NCBI RefSeq assembly: GCF_032118995.1
Contig: NC_092651.1
Location: forward strand, 24,226,349 to 24,290,348
Length of the DNA: 64,000 nt
Origin: Asterias amurensis
Lineage: Eukaryota > Echinodermata > Asteroidea > Forcipulatida > Asteriidae
Reading direction: 5' to 3'
Part shown: one piece after another, positions 9,401-19,574 of the stretch
Position numbering within the stretch: position 1 is the first letter of the stretch
Layout: the number at the start of each line of letters is the position of its first letter
Notes under the pieces: model-generated
Databases searched by the model: none
What the model was told of the DNA's origin: nothing
What the model saw: the letters and a program-made list of their open reading frames with translations, nothing else
Program-made: the position numbers and the translations under genes

Positions 9401-11045
9401 TAGTTAGTAATGGGGAGTGGTTGGTAGTATAAAACATTGTGAAAAACGGCTCCCTCTGAAGTGGAGTAGTTTTTGAGAATGAAGTAATTTTCCACAAATT
9501 TGATTTCGAGACCTCAAGTTTAGAATATGAGGTCTCGAAATCAACCATCTGAAAGCACACAACTTCGTGTAACAAGGGTGTTTTTTCTTTCATTATTATC
9601 TCGCAACTTTGACGACCAACTGAGCTCAAACTTTCACAAGTTTGCTATTTTATGCATATGTTGAGATACACCAACTGTGAAGACTGGTCTTTGACAATTA
9701 CCAATGGTGTCCACAGTCTTTAAATTGTGCCAACACCCAAAAGCAAATCCTTATTCTGGCTTTGAACTTCGCTCTTAAAGAGGCACAGCAATTTCCCTTT
9801 TGTAAGGGGCATCTCTATGAGGAAAATGTAAACTTGTACAGGAACCTTTCACAAGTCATCACAGCAAAAGCAAAGGGCACCAAGGCAATGGGTTACTACG
9901 AGGCCTGCTTTATGTCTGGGCAAATAAGATACTTTTTTTTTGTAATAGTGAGGGTAAGGATTTTGTAACTTAAATTGCAGTTTACTTTTTTGGTTTTGAC
10001 GTTGATATATGTTTGTCCGATTTCTTTCATGAGTTGTAAAAGTTCCTTCCTGTCGAGTGGATCCTCAGAATGGATTTCAGAGAATCCCCTGGGTGGGGAG
10101 GGTGTATCACCATAGCTGTAATAGCAGATCACTAGGAGTATGATGAGCACGGCGTACACGATTATGTAGTTTTTCTGCAGAATCGGAAAGAAACCAAATT
10201 GAACTCATTGAATCAACCAATTTCTAGTTAATAACATCTTATAAATCAGTCAGAGATTGCAGTGGTATATAGGAGAAGAAGAGTAGACAATATTCGAAGA
10301 CATCAAGGAGTTTTGATTGTTATCCAGCATCGATAATCATTGTCACCGTGGTCAAGTGGTTAGACTGCAGGACTTGCAATGCAATCACAAGATTGTTAGT
10401 TGCGATAAAGTACACCGTCGGCAGGAGGGTTACGTTATCGCAACTAAAGATTGTGGGTTCTAGTCCCCCAGCTAACTGCTGATTTCACAATGACTAGAGA
10501 ATCAATATTTTCGTCTGGTTACTGAATCACAATTTCTTGATGTTTGAATTCATAATTATAGGTGTTAGACCAATGTTTGTATGAGAGAGATTGGTTGTTG
10601 CCAGCTTTGGTTTTTATATCCCCCTGTGCTGTGGGAGTTTGCCGAGTACCCTTGAATGGGAAGATCGATCATCTAATAATAAACATAACATTGACAGCTG
10701 GCACCACACGGTACTAGACTTGGCATTTCGATTCAACAGGGGTCTTGACTTCAAGGGCAGTTTAAGAGCTGGTCATGTCTGAAGTAAGAAATTAGTTCTT
10801 CTTGGTAGGCTTATGTGTGGTAATTGACTGGGTTCATAATCTACCATCACACAATGCTAACACTAAGAATAACAGAAACAGCGCCCCACTTCGACATCTT
10901 AATACCACGACCATCGTTGTGGTGCCAAGTGAGAGGTAAGAGGGTAGTTTCGTAGTATAATTTCATAGAGATGATGATAGCCCCACATCTGTGGCATGAC
11001 AAGATAAATAAACAGAGATCTTACCCATTTCTGTAGTATTTTCAT
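6154..11045 (-). CDS. ST6GALNAC: Alpha-N-acetylgalactosaminide alpha-2,6-sialyltransferase (ST6GALNAC III/V/VI-like), whole gene
   Basis: A Golgi type II membrane glycosyltransferase that, by family, moves sialic acid from CMP-sialic acid to GalNAc in the alpha-2,6 linkage on O-glycans or gangliosides. Six exons join in frame to 322 residues (family usually about 300-340): 11045-11025, 10174-9986, 8402-8169, 7584-7418, 6969-6862 and 6403-6154, all with GT-AG borders. Residues 10-26 form the membrane anchor. Sialyl motif L runs from Cys79 (CAVVISSG) through CVLRMNDAP. Motif S is near 208-230 with Cys225, the expected disulphide partner of Cys79. Motif III is HYYG at 250-253. Motif VS is His274-x4-Glu279. 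Asn300 is a possible glycosylation site. Which of the III, V or VI paralogues it matches is not decidable by eye. All catalytic motifs look intact, so an active enzyme is expected. Introns contain SINEs and MITEs. Confidence 0.95.
6495..6723. mobile_element. MITE-H foldback element, right-truncated, in ST6GALNAC intron 5
   Basis: The left arm begins TTAAAGGGACACGTTGCCTT. The centre near 6675-6710 is a palindrome whose two halves read GGCCATTTATGG...CCATAAATGGCC. The right arm stops soon after the centre, and its outer half is missing. Confidence 0.85.
6862..6969 (-). CDS. ST6GALNAC: ST6GALNAC-like exon 5 (sialyl motif S)
   Basis: Encodes NTWVSTGVFTMMLA...VYGMVDDDYC, the acceptor- and donor-binding motif S followed by the YGMV signature of the ST6GALNAC III-VI group. 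The acceptor is TGTTACAG and the donor is GTGAGA. Split Arg codons at both borders agree with the neighbouring exons. Confidence 0.95.
7143..7313 (+). mobile_element. MITE-A 3' fragment in ST6GALNAC intron 4
   Basis: Contains ACTACGTCACTTCAGAGGGA, the CTCTCCGTTG segment and the terminal GTGTCCAGTGCCTTTTA. The 5' half is absent. Confidence 0.8.
7418..7584 (-). CDS. ST6GALNAC: ST6GALNAC-like exon 4
   Basis: Begins VAVWGADN after the acceptor TACCACAG and ends ELGIN plus AG of a split Arg codon before the donor GTAAAG. The WG...FEKE-x-G pattern matches the family segment between motifs L and S. Confidence 0.92.
7762..8095 (+). mobile_element. tRNA-derived SINE in ST6GALNAC intron 3
   Basis: The tRNA-like head has an A-box-like CCGCCTAGTGGTCATAAGAG and a B box GTGGGTTCGAGTCCC. 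It is followed by a SINE body (AAGCAAGACAC, a word seen in other SINEs here) and a unique tail. It is not a real tRNA because no cloverleaf 3' arm closes. Confidence 0.7.
8169..8402 (-). CDS. ST6GALNAC: ST6GALNAC-like exon 3 (sialyl motif L)
   Basis: 78 codons, phase 0 at both ends. The acceptor is a long pyrimidine tract ending ACAATTAG, just above 8402. The exon begins PFTKHCRDCAVV, where HC-x-DCA matches the family at this point. It carries the CMP-sialic-acid-binding motif L. The donor after ...KTDM is GTAAGA. Confidence 0.92.
8549..8885. mobile_element. TA-flanked palindromic MITE in ST6GALNAC intron 2
   Basis: Inverted ends of about 35 bp: CATTCTAAAAACTCAAGAGT on the left and the complement of ACTCTTAAGTTTTTAGAGTG on the right. 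It is flanked by TA on both sides. Inside, ACACTTTGAAAGTGTTG occurs in both halves. TA target duplication is typical of Tc1/mariner-type elements (inference). Confidence 0.75.
8985..9062 (-). mobile_element. MITE-A small fragment
   Basis: Shows ACAAGGGTGG, TTTCACTATTTTCTTGCAAC and GACCAATTGAGC-like words of MITE-A only. Confidence 0.6.
9338..9723 (-). mobile_element. MITE-A copy, full length, in ST6GALNAC intron 2
   Basis: Both ends present: TTAAAGGCAGTGGACACTAT at the left and CAATGGTGTCCACAGTCTTT at the right. Internal order is reversed relative to the copy at 31564. Confidence 0.93.
9755..9910 (+). repeat. Dispersed repeat, GGGCACC family
   Basis: Reads GAACTTCGCTCTTAAAGAGG, CACAGCAATTTCCC, then GGGCACCAAGGC and ends GAGGCCTG, as at 42120 and 43770. 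Confidence 0.75.
9986..10174 (-). CDS. ST6GALNAC: ST6GALNAC-like exon 2 (membrane anchor and stem)
   Basis: The acceptor TTCTGCAG precedes 10174. It encodes 63 residues: the hydrophobic anchor and a hydrophilic stem (SYGDTPSPPRGFSEIH...NVKTKK). The donor is GTAAAC at 9985. Phase 0 at both ends. Confidence 0.88.
10343..10673 (+). mobile_element. tRNA-derived SINE with a nested micro-insertion, ST6GALNAC intron 1
   Basis: The A box lies in ACCGTGGTCAAGTGGTTAGA. The B box GTGGGTTCTAGTCCC follows after an interruption at about 10390-10452. The body continues CTAACTGCTGATTTCACAAT and ends in CCGAGTACCCTTGAATGGGA. The same family lies on the minus strand at 56125-56395 without the interruption. 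Confidence 0.8.
10396..10446. mobile_element. Micro-insertion of about 51 bp with perfect 13-bp inverted ends
   Basis: TTAGTTGCGATAA at the left and its exact complement TTATCGCAACTAA at the right enclose a 25-26-base middle. AAGATTG flanks it on both sides, which looks like a target duplication of 6-7 bp. The uninterrupted sister SINE at 56125-56395 supports an insertion. Confidence 0.8.
11025..11045 (-). CDS. ST6GALNAC: ST6GALNAC-like exon 1 (coding part)
   Basis: ATG at 11045-11043 encodes MKILQKW, then the donor GGTAAGATC. The phase is 0, and it joins KNYIIVYAV of exon 2 to complete a short cytoplasmic tail plus membrane anchor. The ATG has G at -3. The 5' UTR extends to higher coordinates; its start is unknown. 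Confidence 0.85.
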
Positions 11046-11086
11046 AGCGTTGAGCTAGTTTTTAGTTGTGAACCACGCTCAATCAT
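11042..11086 (-). other. Upstream ORF overlapping the ST6GALNAC start
   Basis: ATG at 11086-11084 opens a 14-codon frame whose TGA overlaps the main ATG as ATGA. A second, three-codon frame starts at 11090. Both matter only if transcription starts upstream of them, which the sequence does not show. Confidence 0.45.
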
Positions 11087-11090
11087 GCAT

Positions 11091-12393
11091 GTTTGTTTTG
11101 GTTTGTGAAATCAGGAAGGCGCCCTCTAACGCCACACTGCGAAAAGTACACACACCAAAATAATTAGTTGCACACCTCGCGACGCGCTCAGCATGCTCCT
11201 GACCTCGTTTTGGTCAGTGTGGGCCTACGGGTATTCCTACGGCGGGCTGTACTACTGGTCTCACGAACGTTATCAATAACTTGCATACTTTATAATGTCC
11301 AACAACCCTCTGTCCCCTTGTTTCCATGTTGACTAAAAGAAACCCATCAAAACAGGAGTCCCAGATTGTGTTCCAGGCAAGTTTTATCTTTGCTCTTGAA
11401 AATTGTGGACTTCTTTGACATAGCGCTCATCCTACCAGCAAAGGTGCTGTACGAGGAGGGAGAAACTTGGCGCACTTTGCCTATTCGTTCACACACGCCG
11501 GGAGACGGTAAAACTTGGTGCCAATTTTTAACAACCGGGCCTAACCTTTCATGGATTGCTTCCTTGCTAAAACACAACAGTAGAACCCTTTGACACGCCA
11601 TGGGACATGATGATCACTAGAACCATAAAGATGTTCCGTCTTAACATGATAATCGTCCCAACTACAGTTTGCACTGGTCCCAACTTGAGTATCTTTATTT
11701 CTTCGTGTAAAAGCAACAGCCCCTATACCCCATGTCTGCGAAATCGTGACTGCTGGCCTCCTACTGAACAAGTTGAGGGCAAACCCAGTAATTACTTAGG
11801 CTTACCGTATCTGCACCAGTAGTGCAGTGTAGTTTGAAAGTCATAATCCAGCATCGGTTTGGTATTGAGCTTGAGTTGAAAAGATGGAAAGCAAGATGGT
11901 CGTGATTAAGGTCAATGAATGAGAAACATTTTGAGAGAGATGTGTTCCAGCCAAAACGTAACATGGCCGCCGCAATTAATTTGAACATTCCAAAACGGCG
12001 CTCTGGCTGGGATCACTTTTCCTAGTATCTCTTTCTTCTTTGATTTGTGACCAAACTGATCAACATGCAACAAGCCCTACCATGATTGAAGAACATAAAG
12101 CCCCCCTCCCCCACCATTTATGCTTCACTAGTCACTACTGATGATAGCAGTGGGTGTAACTCACGTCACCTCCCAAATACTTTTCCCGCCAAATCTCAAT
12201 TCGGGTGCCATCACAAAAAAAAAAAAGTATAAGATGTTCTGCAGAGCCAGTACCACTCTTGCGTCACTCGAGCCCCACTAATTGCTTCGGTATACTGTTA
12301 CACATGAAAGCGATCCCCGGGTTGAATGTTGTGGGATGTTTGCACAGAGATTCTCGGCATTTAGGTCATCTTTCTATCTCTCTCTTCTGCCCT
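11091..12393. other. Upstream flank of the sialyltransferase gene and unique intergenic DNA
   Basis: No gene supported. 11110-11230 is relatively CpG-rich (ACCTCGCGACGCGCTC) and is the likeliest promoter region for the minus-strand sialyltransferase; no TATA box is placed with certainty. The open frames at 11.3-12.4 kb show no domain. Confidence 0.45.
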
Positions 12394-12751
12394 TAAAGGC
12401 ACTGGACACCCTTGATAATTTTGTCAAAGACCAGTCTTCTCACTCGGTGTATTTCAACATTATAAAATAACAAACCTGTGAAAATTTGAACTCAATAATA
12501 AATCGTTGAAGTTGGGAGAGAATAACGTGGAAGAAAAAACACCCTTGTCGCGTAGTTGTGTGCTTTCAGATGCTTGAATTCGATACCTCAGGGGTCTCAA
12601 ATTCAATTTATTTTTTTTATGAGAAAATACTTCTCTCAAAAAAAAATATGTTACTTCAGAGGGAGCCGTTTCTCACAATGTTTTATACTATCAACAGCTA
12701 GCTCTCCATTGCTCGCAATTTATTTGAGTAATAGTGTCCTGTGCCTTTAAT
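12394..12751 (+). mobile_element. MITE-A copy, diverged
   Basis: CTTAAAGGCACTGGACACCC at the left and GTGTCCTGTGCCTTTAATG at the right. Internal blocks are in the usual order. Confidence 0.9.
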
Positions 12752-14565
12752 GCCGTTAAAGGTTTGTTATACGCTCCCTGTTAGCTCCGTGTCACAGTAA
12801 AGACTAATGCAAGGGATCATTCTCCACTCAAACGGCTCACTACAAGTTTGCAAAATTGAAAGTAATATTAAAAAAAGAGGCCGTTTCATTACGACAGTAA
12901 TTCCTTGCCCTCATCGTGTTTCCCAGCAAAACGTGAACACGGCCATACGATACAGAAAGCAGTCAATTATGTATAAAGTTGCCCGCTGTCTAAGTGAATT
13001 GTGGCTAGTTATCGGGAGGAGCGCGTACCCTTTTTGTTTGTTTTTCTCGGATATTTTCTGAGTGTAGCTTCTACGGTTCGTATCTTTTATATTAAGGAAG
13101 GTTAGGCGGATGTTTTTCAGCGACCCGACCTCATCGTTAAGTGAGTGTTTCTGGTTTTATTGACAGCAAACTTCTACTGCCTTAGAATAATACGTTTGTA
13201 TTTATTTTGGTGGCACTTCCAAGCAAATTTTTTTGGGTGATAGAATCGGAAGGGTGTTACATCTGATTTATTGCATAGAGATAAAGATGACGCTGGCTAA
13301 GCGGATGCAATTATGTTTCCTTACATCAAAATTGCCACTGCCGTGCAGTGTTTTTCAATAGGGAACTTTTGTTTTTCTAAATCGATTAAAAAAACATGAC
13401 ACTTTTTGAAGACGGCATTTCTACACAAAAAAATAACAAATTGAGGGATGGGGGGATTGGAGCAGAGCTGTATGTACAGTAAGACTTGGTACTTTTTTTT
13501 TTTTTTAAAGATGATCGTTCCGTCAAGAGAACTCGGCAAACTCATACAAGGGGGTATAGACACCAACTCTCTCAAACAAACAACCCATCCCGCGAGATAC
13601 TGAGATAGTCGGCACACCCCCTTGCACTTCCCATGATGTATTTATTCGTAACCCCAAACCTGCCCCGCCTGACAAGCAGTGCGAACAACCGCCCATGATC
13701 CTTCCCCTTCCCCGAGTCCCTCACCCTCTCTCACGCCCCTTTGAAAGTCAAGAAGCTTTAGCGATTAGCCTGTCACCCCAATCAGTGAACCACCCCTGGA
13801 AATGAGCCGTTTTGCCCCGTGCCGCGTTGAGACTCGATCTCGCTGATCTTCCTCCGATCCCTATCATTTTGACGCGTCTACAATTTCATCCAGCGATCTA
13901 ATTTATCGCGAAATATTACACCTCAAATCCGATGTACTATTCCTGCCGCCCGATCAGCAAAAAGGAAAAAATGTGTTAATCATTATTTTCCCCGCGGGTG
14001 CAGCAATCATTTGAGAAAAATAAATACAACGTGCAAAATATAATACGAGTGTGTGTCACTACCTTTACTTGATCAGAACATAAAAAAAGAAATGTTTGTC
14101 CGCTCTTGGGTGTTGTGATTTGCCTATCCCAAAATAAATTTTATCACTGGTTTATTTTTTTGATAATTTCACTGCCTAAGGGATAAATTCTTTGGGGTTA
14201 GACTATCAATCAAGTTATAGGCTTAACAACCTGTCGAGGTTGACTAACTAAATTGCACTTACGCCCTGTAGGGTTGCTTTTGTTTGAAGAGGACATTGAA
14301 CTATGGAGTTGAAATAAAGATAAAACAGATATTGGTTGAGTAACTGTCACAAAAGGATCGATAAAACCTAAACACGGCTCTAAAACTATTTTGAAATGTC
14401 ACGTTAGTCCTTTTTTAAAATTTATTTTTTTACAGTTGAAATGCAATAGGCCTTCATTTACTAAAGGATTTGGGTACTTTTTGTAACACAAAACACAATG
14501 TCCACAGATAATGTAAAAATGTGGACATTGTGTTTTTTTTTTTCCTACAATAAGTAAATAGACCG
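12752..14565. other. Intergenic unique sequence
   Basis: No gene seen. 13509-13610 looks like a minus-strand 3' fragment of the SINE family at 10343 (shared ACTCGGCAAACTC). 13640-14000 is C-rich, low in repeats and compositionally complex, and could be regulatory, but no specific site is claimed. Confidence 0.5.
14489..14535. repeat. Perfect 17-bp hairpin
   Basis: AAAACACAATGTCCACA and its exact complement TGTGGACATTGTGTTTT are separated by 13 bases. A related phrase (GGTGGACATTGTGTT) occurs near 63641, so it is probably repeat-derived. Confidence 0.75.
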
Positions 14566-14762
14566 TTTAACCGATCTGTATTTTAAATTCTTTCTGGTTC
14601 CCCCATAGAGAGCAGTTCCTCCTTGTATACTATATGTCTATTTATGGTACCTCTAAAAAGTTGGGAATCTTGGTTTCTACTGGAACGATTTGAAGGACAT
14701 CAAAGCAATAAACGAAATGTGAAGGCGATTGCCTCTGTTGCCTCGGTGAAGTATCAAGTCTA
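14566..14762 (+). repeat. Segmental duplicate, copy 1
   Basis: TTAACCGATCTGTATTTTAA through GTGAAGTATCAAGTCTA. The second copy is at 16856-17026. Copy 1 keeps about 25 bases (AAGGCGATTGCCTCTG region) that copy 2 lacks. Confidence 0.9.
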
Positions 14763-14995
14763 ATGGGACATTGTCACAAAATGAGTCACAACACCTTGAG
14801 TCGTTTCAAAGACTATGCGCAAAGAGCCTGCTATTGGCGTGTTTTGGCAGGTTACATATTCTGGAAGAACAACTTTGTTGTGCCTGTAGTGCTTACTGCT
14901 TACACGGCTCTATGAAATATTTCGGATCGATCAATTATCAGAACAAATACTTTAAGGAAATGACAAGTGCGCTCCGAGAGCGGGCAGTCTTTTAA

Positions 14996-16577
14996 AAACA
15001 AACTCTTCAAAATGTCTCTTAATAGAGAACAATGATTGCGTGCAACAATCGTGTCCACCTATAGGGCATTAGTATAACGGTTTAACATGGTTTGAGCTCA
15101 CTTCTTGCAATTGCAACCCAAAACCCGGGCATCTCTCTACGGCTGTTTGCTGTCAGCTTTTGACAACTGTACATTACACCAAGAGGAAATCAGCTGAATA
15201 AATCGATATAAATGTACCTGAAGACTATATTGTCTCCAAGAATACAAACGCAGTTGCAATAACACTTGTATCATGTTCAAATTGAATATAAATATCACCC
15301 TGGGAAAGGAGTTGTATCGATTTGTAAATTAACTTAATTTTAGATTATATGTGGGTTTCATGACCTTTCGGGCATGCAGTCTTGGTTTTTTGTATGACTG
15401 GCCAGAATGTTATCCCTCAAAAAAGTATTTGCAAAGTAATTGTATAAATATAAAGATGCCTTGTTGAACCTTTGACGAACTCTTTCTAAAAGGTTATAAA
15501 GGACTAAATGCAATATTATACACGCGTGCTTATGAATAAACGACATGAAGATTTGTTAGATTTGACAACATTACTTGCAGGGCACTGTCTGCAAGGTTTG
15601 CAAATTGCATGAAATTTGATAGATTCAGGATGGATAAAGAGTTGGATTTTTTCCCCATACACTTAAATAAGCACCGTCAAAGACCCGAGGCTTTATTCCT
15701 GTGGGCCCAATTTCATCAAGCCTGTAAGCAGAACATATAACTGCTTGAAAAATGTGTTTGCTCAGCAAAAATTGTGTGGGGCACCAGCCACAACAATGAA
15801 ACCTTAATGCAATTTGGTCCAATGGCTGGTAACCCGTATTGCTGCTAAGCAATACTATTATGTGCTTAGCAAGTTGTTGGGCTGCTGAGGCACTGCTATT
15901 ATTGTCCTAATAATATTCCCTTAAATAATTCTCCTGCGGGGTCCAGGTTGAATGAAGAATCATCTTGTGGGGTCCATGGTTATATTGTTTAAAGGACCCC
16001 ATTAGGGCACACGCGTAAGGGGTGGGTTGGTGTGGGGGACCCGAGGGCATACTCGGGTGGGATTCGAACCGATCCAGCACCTGTAACAAAAATGTAGCGG
16101 TTGGCGAGTAACAGTGAACCGTATGAGTGTCCCGAGACATCAGCTGAGGCTTGGAGTCTGGTCGATTCTGATCCGGTGAGATTTAAATGTGTCATACGGG
16201 ATGGGAAAGGATAAAAACATCATCGTAAAACTTTAACTGATTATGAAGCTCATGAGAATAGTTTCTTTTGTGAAACATTTCTCTCTGAAATGAGGTCATA
16301 TTTTCAGAAAACTGTATCTGAACAAAACAAAAAAACACAGCTGAGTTTGGTTGCTACAACCAAAATTAAGGACAATGTGTTTCTGCTGAATTTTGTGCAC
16401 GATTCACTGTTTTTCTCCTGATTCATACAACGGTTTAAGCCCAAATTTTCACAGGCTTGTCAAATTCATGTATATGATTGATTGGCCAAAACATGAACGC
16501 TATAAGTCACTGACCAATCCTGTATAAAATACGGACGAATCGAAAGACTACAGAAGAAGATATATATTATAAGATAC
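14996..16577. other. Intergenic, with a tRNA-like SINE fragment
   Basis: No gene supported. 16015-16150 contains GTGGGATTCGAACC, a B box on the minus strand, probably a SINE head. 15690-15900 resembles a dispersed element starting GGGCCCAATTTCATC. Small open frames have no support. Confidence 0.45.
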
Positions 16578-16861
16578 TATAAACGGCTCCCTCTGAAGTG
16601 ATGTAGTTTTCGAGAAAGAAGTTATTTTCCACGAATTTGATTTCGAGACCTCAAGTTTAGAATTTGAGGTCTTGAAATCAAGCATCTGAAAGCACAACTT
16701 CGTGTGACAAGGGTGTTTTTTCTTTCATTATTATCTCGCAACTTCGATGACCCATTGAGCTCCAATTTTCACAGGTTTGTTGTTTTGTACATAATGTTTA
16801 GATACACCAAGTGAGATGACTGGTCTTTGACATTTACCAATAGTGTCCAGTGTCTTTAACC
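16578..16861 (-). mobile_element. MITE-A, one end missing
   Basis: The right end CAATAGTGTCCAGTGTCTTTAA is intact and abuts the segmental duplicate at TTTAACCGATC. The left end has been lost at about 16578. Confidence 0.88.
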
Positions 16862-17026
16862 GATCTGTATTTTAAATTCTTGCTGGAACCCCCGCAGAGC
16901 AGTTCCTCCTTGTAGGTCTATTATGGTACCTCTAAAAAGTTGGGAATTTTGGTTTCTACTGGAACGATTCGAAGGACATCAAAGCAATAAACAAAGGTGA
17001 AGTATCAAGTCTATAAGATAAAATAT
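16856..17026 (+). repeat. Segmental duplicate, copy 2
   Basis: Near match to 14566-14762 (TTAACCGATCTGTATTTTAA, ACCTCTAAAAAGTTGGGAAT, ACTGGAACGATTCGAAGGAC), with short deletions. Confidence 0.9.
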
Positions 17027-18017
17027 TATAAGATACATACACTTAATAATAATAATAATACTTATGGGTATATTTACTCTGTGTACGAAAATAATAAACT
17101 GCATTTAAATCCTACAGGGGGACGAAACTTCGGACAACGATTTTTTTCTGGGTAAACATAATTAAAGTATCGCGACTCGTGTGTGTGGTCTCCCGTTCCA
17201 GTCGCTTTTGCGACCGCGGCTCCATCACGAAGCTGTCCAAGTCACGAAGGCCTTGACAAAAGGCTATACACCTGTACCATCTTGTTCCCCTCAGAAAATC
17301 CCAGTAATCAAGCCTTTCCTCGTAAAATAGAATGGTTCCGTTGAATTGTGTTCATTGATTGTCAATAAATACACGACACGAAACCTGACCAAGCTGTCCG
17401 ATGCGTGTCGCAAACCCATATCGATTGGTCCCAAGATAGCTAAAACTGACCTATAGCCACTGGCGTGTAAAAACGCGCCAAATTGACGTAAAGAAGGAAA
17501 ACACAAAAACAAGTGAGCAAACAATCTTTTACAAAACAACACCTTTGGCCATTTTGAATTGCACAGTTTTGCGACCCCGGCTTGACTTAGGCCTGCATTC
17601 CTTCAGCCGTTTCGACGAAATGTGGCTTAAAAAGTAACAGGCGTGTTTTTGTGTTTTATGGCGGTTTTGTTGGCCGTTCGATGTAATTGGCTCTGCACAC
17701 CAACTAAAACCCCATAACCAAAACACCTTTGGGTTACAGCTGCTGAACACACCAAGAAATATTGATTTATTTTATGCACATTGAGTAGGAGGTGGAAACC
17801 TGACTATGCAAGGGTCATGGACCCAAAAATACAAGCAATGGTCACGATCCAATGTCACAGAGATCTTCCTTTAATAGTAAAAAAAAAAAAAAAACAAAAA
17901 AAAAAACAGGTCAGTCAACTTGATAATGGCATTTGGTATAATTTGCCTTTTAGTTGTCCCCTGCTGTATATACTTCTGGCTAAGACACAAACACCTTTAC
18001 TAAGAACTATACATGAT
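17027..18017. other. Intergenic unique sequence
   Basis: No gene supported. Includes an AAT microsatellite at about 17046-17060 and an A-rich run at 17880-17907. Confidence 0.5.
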
Positions 18018-18367
18018 TTAAAGACACTGGACACCTTCGGTAATTGTCATAGACCAGTCTTCTCATCACTTGGTGTATCTCAACATAATTTAAAGCACAA
18101 AATAACAAACCTTTGAAAATTTGAACTCAACTTTGGTCGTCGAAGTTGCGAGATAATAGTAATGAAAGACAAAACACCCTTGTCGCACAAGTTGTGCTTT
18201 CAGCTGATGCTTTTTAGTGAGAAATTACCGTCTTTTCGAAAACTTTACGTTACTTCAAAGAGAGCCGTTTCTCACAATGTTTGAATATCAACATCTCTCC
18301 ATTGCTCGTTACCAAGTAAGTTTCAATTATTTTGAGTAAATTCCAATAGTGTCTACAGTGCTTTTAA
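18018..18367 (+). mobile_element. MITE-A copy
   Basis: TTTAAAGACACTGGACACCT at the left and AATAGTGTCTACAGTGCTTT at the right. The internal GAGACCT dyad is deleted. Confidence 0.9.
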
Positions 18368-18529
18368 AGAAAATAATAGAAGAAAGTATTCCTTTTTTAA
18401 AAGAAATTTTTGTTGAATGCTGCCCTCACACATCCGATTATAGTTTAAAATGTTTAAGTTGTGAACACTCGCAACTGGTTCATCTCAATTACTCAGTGAA
18501 ACAGGAAAATATCTATATTTTGTATTGGT

Positions 18530-18909
18530 CGTAAAATGAGCTCATCATTCCACAAATCGAGATGTCCACCCAGCTCGCACCGCGCACCAATTCATTGCAA
18601 TCAACCAAAGTTATGCAGTTTTTTGTTCGACTTTTAAAGGAACACGTTGCCTTGGATCGGCCGAGTTGGTCTTTGAAAAGCGTTTGTAACCGTTTTTTTT
18701 TTAAATGCATATATATGGGTCGTAAAATGAGCTCATCATTCCACAAATCGAGATGTCCACCCAGCTCGCACCGCGCACCAATTCATTGCAATCAACCAAA
18801 GTTATGCAGTTTTTTGTTCGACTTTTAAAGGAACACATTGCCTTGGATCGGCCGAGTTGGTCTTTGAAAAGCGTTTGTAACCGTTTTTTTTAAATGCATA
18901 TATATGGGT
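18530..18909 (+). repeat. Near-perfect tandem duplication of about 190 bp
   Basis: Units 18530-18720 and 18721-18909 both start CGTAAAATGAGCTCATCATT and end GCATATATATGGGT. They differ by about one base (CACGTTG versus CACATTG) and T-run length, so the duplication is recent. The unit includes the left arm of the foldback element. Confidence 0.95.
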
Positions 18910-19201
18910 AGAAAGAATATAATGATCCACACAAACATGCCTCGAAATTGCACGGTTTTCCTTTTACCTCGTCGACTAACACGGTCGGCCATTTATGGGA
19001 GTCAAAGTTGTGACTCCCATAAATGGCCGACCGTGTTGTTTCGCAGAGTAAAAGGAAAACCACGCAATTTCGAGGCAAACTTGTGTGGATCATTGTATTC
19101 TACTTTTAAGACATCTTTCCAACCATATGTATTTTATCAAAAAACGGTCACAAACGCTTTAAAGACCAACTCATCCGATCCAAGGCAACGTGTTCCTTTA
19201 A
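18824..19201. mobile_element. MITE-H foldback element, full length
   Basis: Two arms of about 185 bp form one long inverted repeat: TTAAAGGAACACATTGCCTT at the left and AAGGCAACGTGTTCCTTTAA at the right. The centre is at about 19000-19010 (AGTCAAAGTTGTGACT). No coding capacity. Flanked by TTAA-type ends. Confidence 0.93.
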
Positions 19202-19212
19202 TGTCTGAAATT

Positions 19213-19574
19213 TCAAAGACACTGGATATGCACTATTGGTAATTGTCAAAGACCAGTCTTCCCACTTGGTGTATAATATGCATCAAAAACAAGCCTGTGA
19301 AAATTTGAGCTCAATTGGTCGTAGAAGTTGCGAGAAGAAAAACCACCCTTGTCGCACGAAGTTGTGTGCTTTCAGATGCTTGATTCCGAGACCTCAATTT
19401 CTTAACCTGAGGTTTATAGCTAAATTCGTGGAAAATTACTTCTTTCTCAAAAACTACGTCACTTCAGAGAGAGCCGTTTCTCACATAGCTTACCTCTCCC
19501 CATTCCTCGTTACCAATTAAGGTTTATGCTAATAATTATTTTGAGTAATTACCAATAGTGTCCACTGCCTTTAA
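19213..19574 (+). mobile_element. MITE-A copy
   Basis: CAAAGACACTGGATATGCACT at the left (slightly expanded) and ACCAATAGTGTCCACTGCCT at the right. Confidence 0.9.

Noticed and set aside
9896..9985. Extension of the sialyltransferase exon 2 frame beyond the GTAAAC donor
   Set aside because: The extension does not match the family, while splicing at 9985 to 8402 restores the HC-x-DCA signature in phase.
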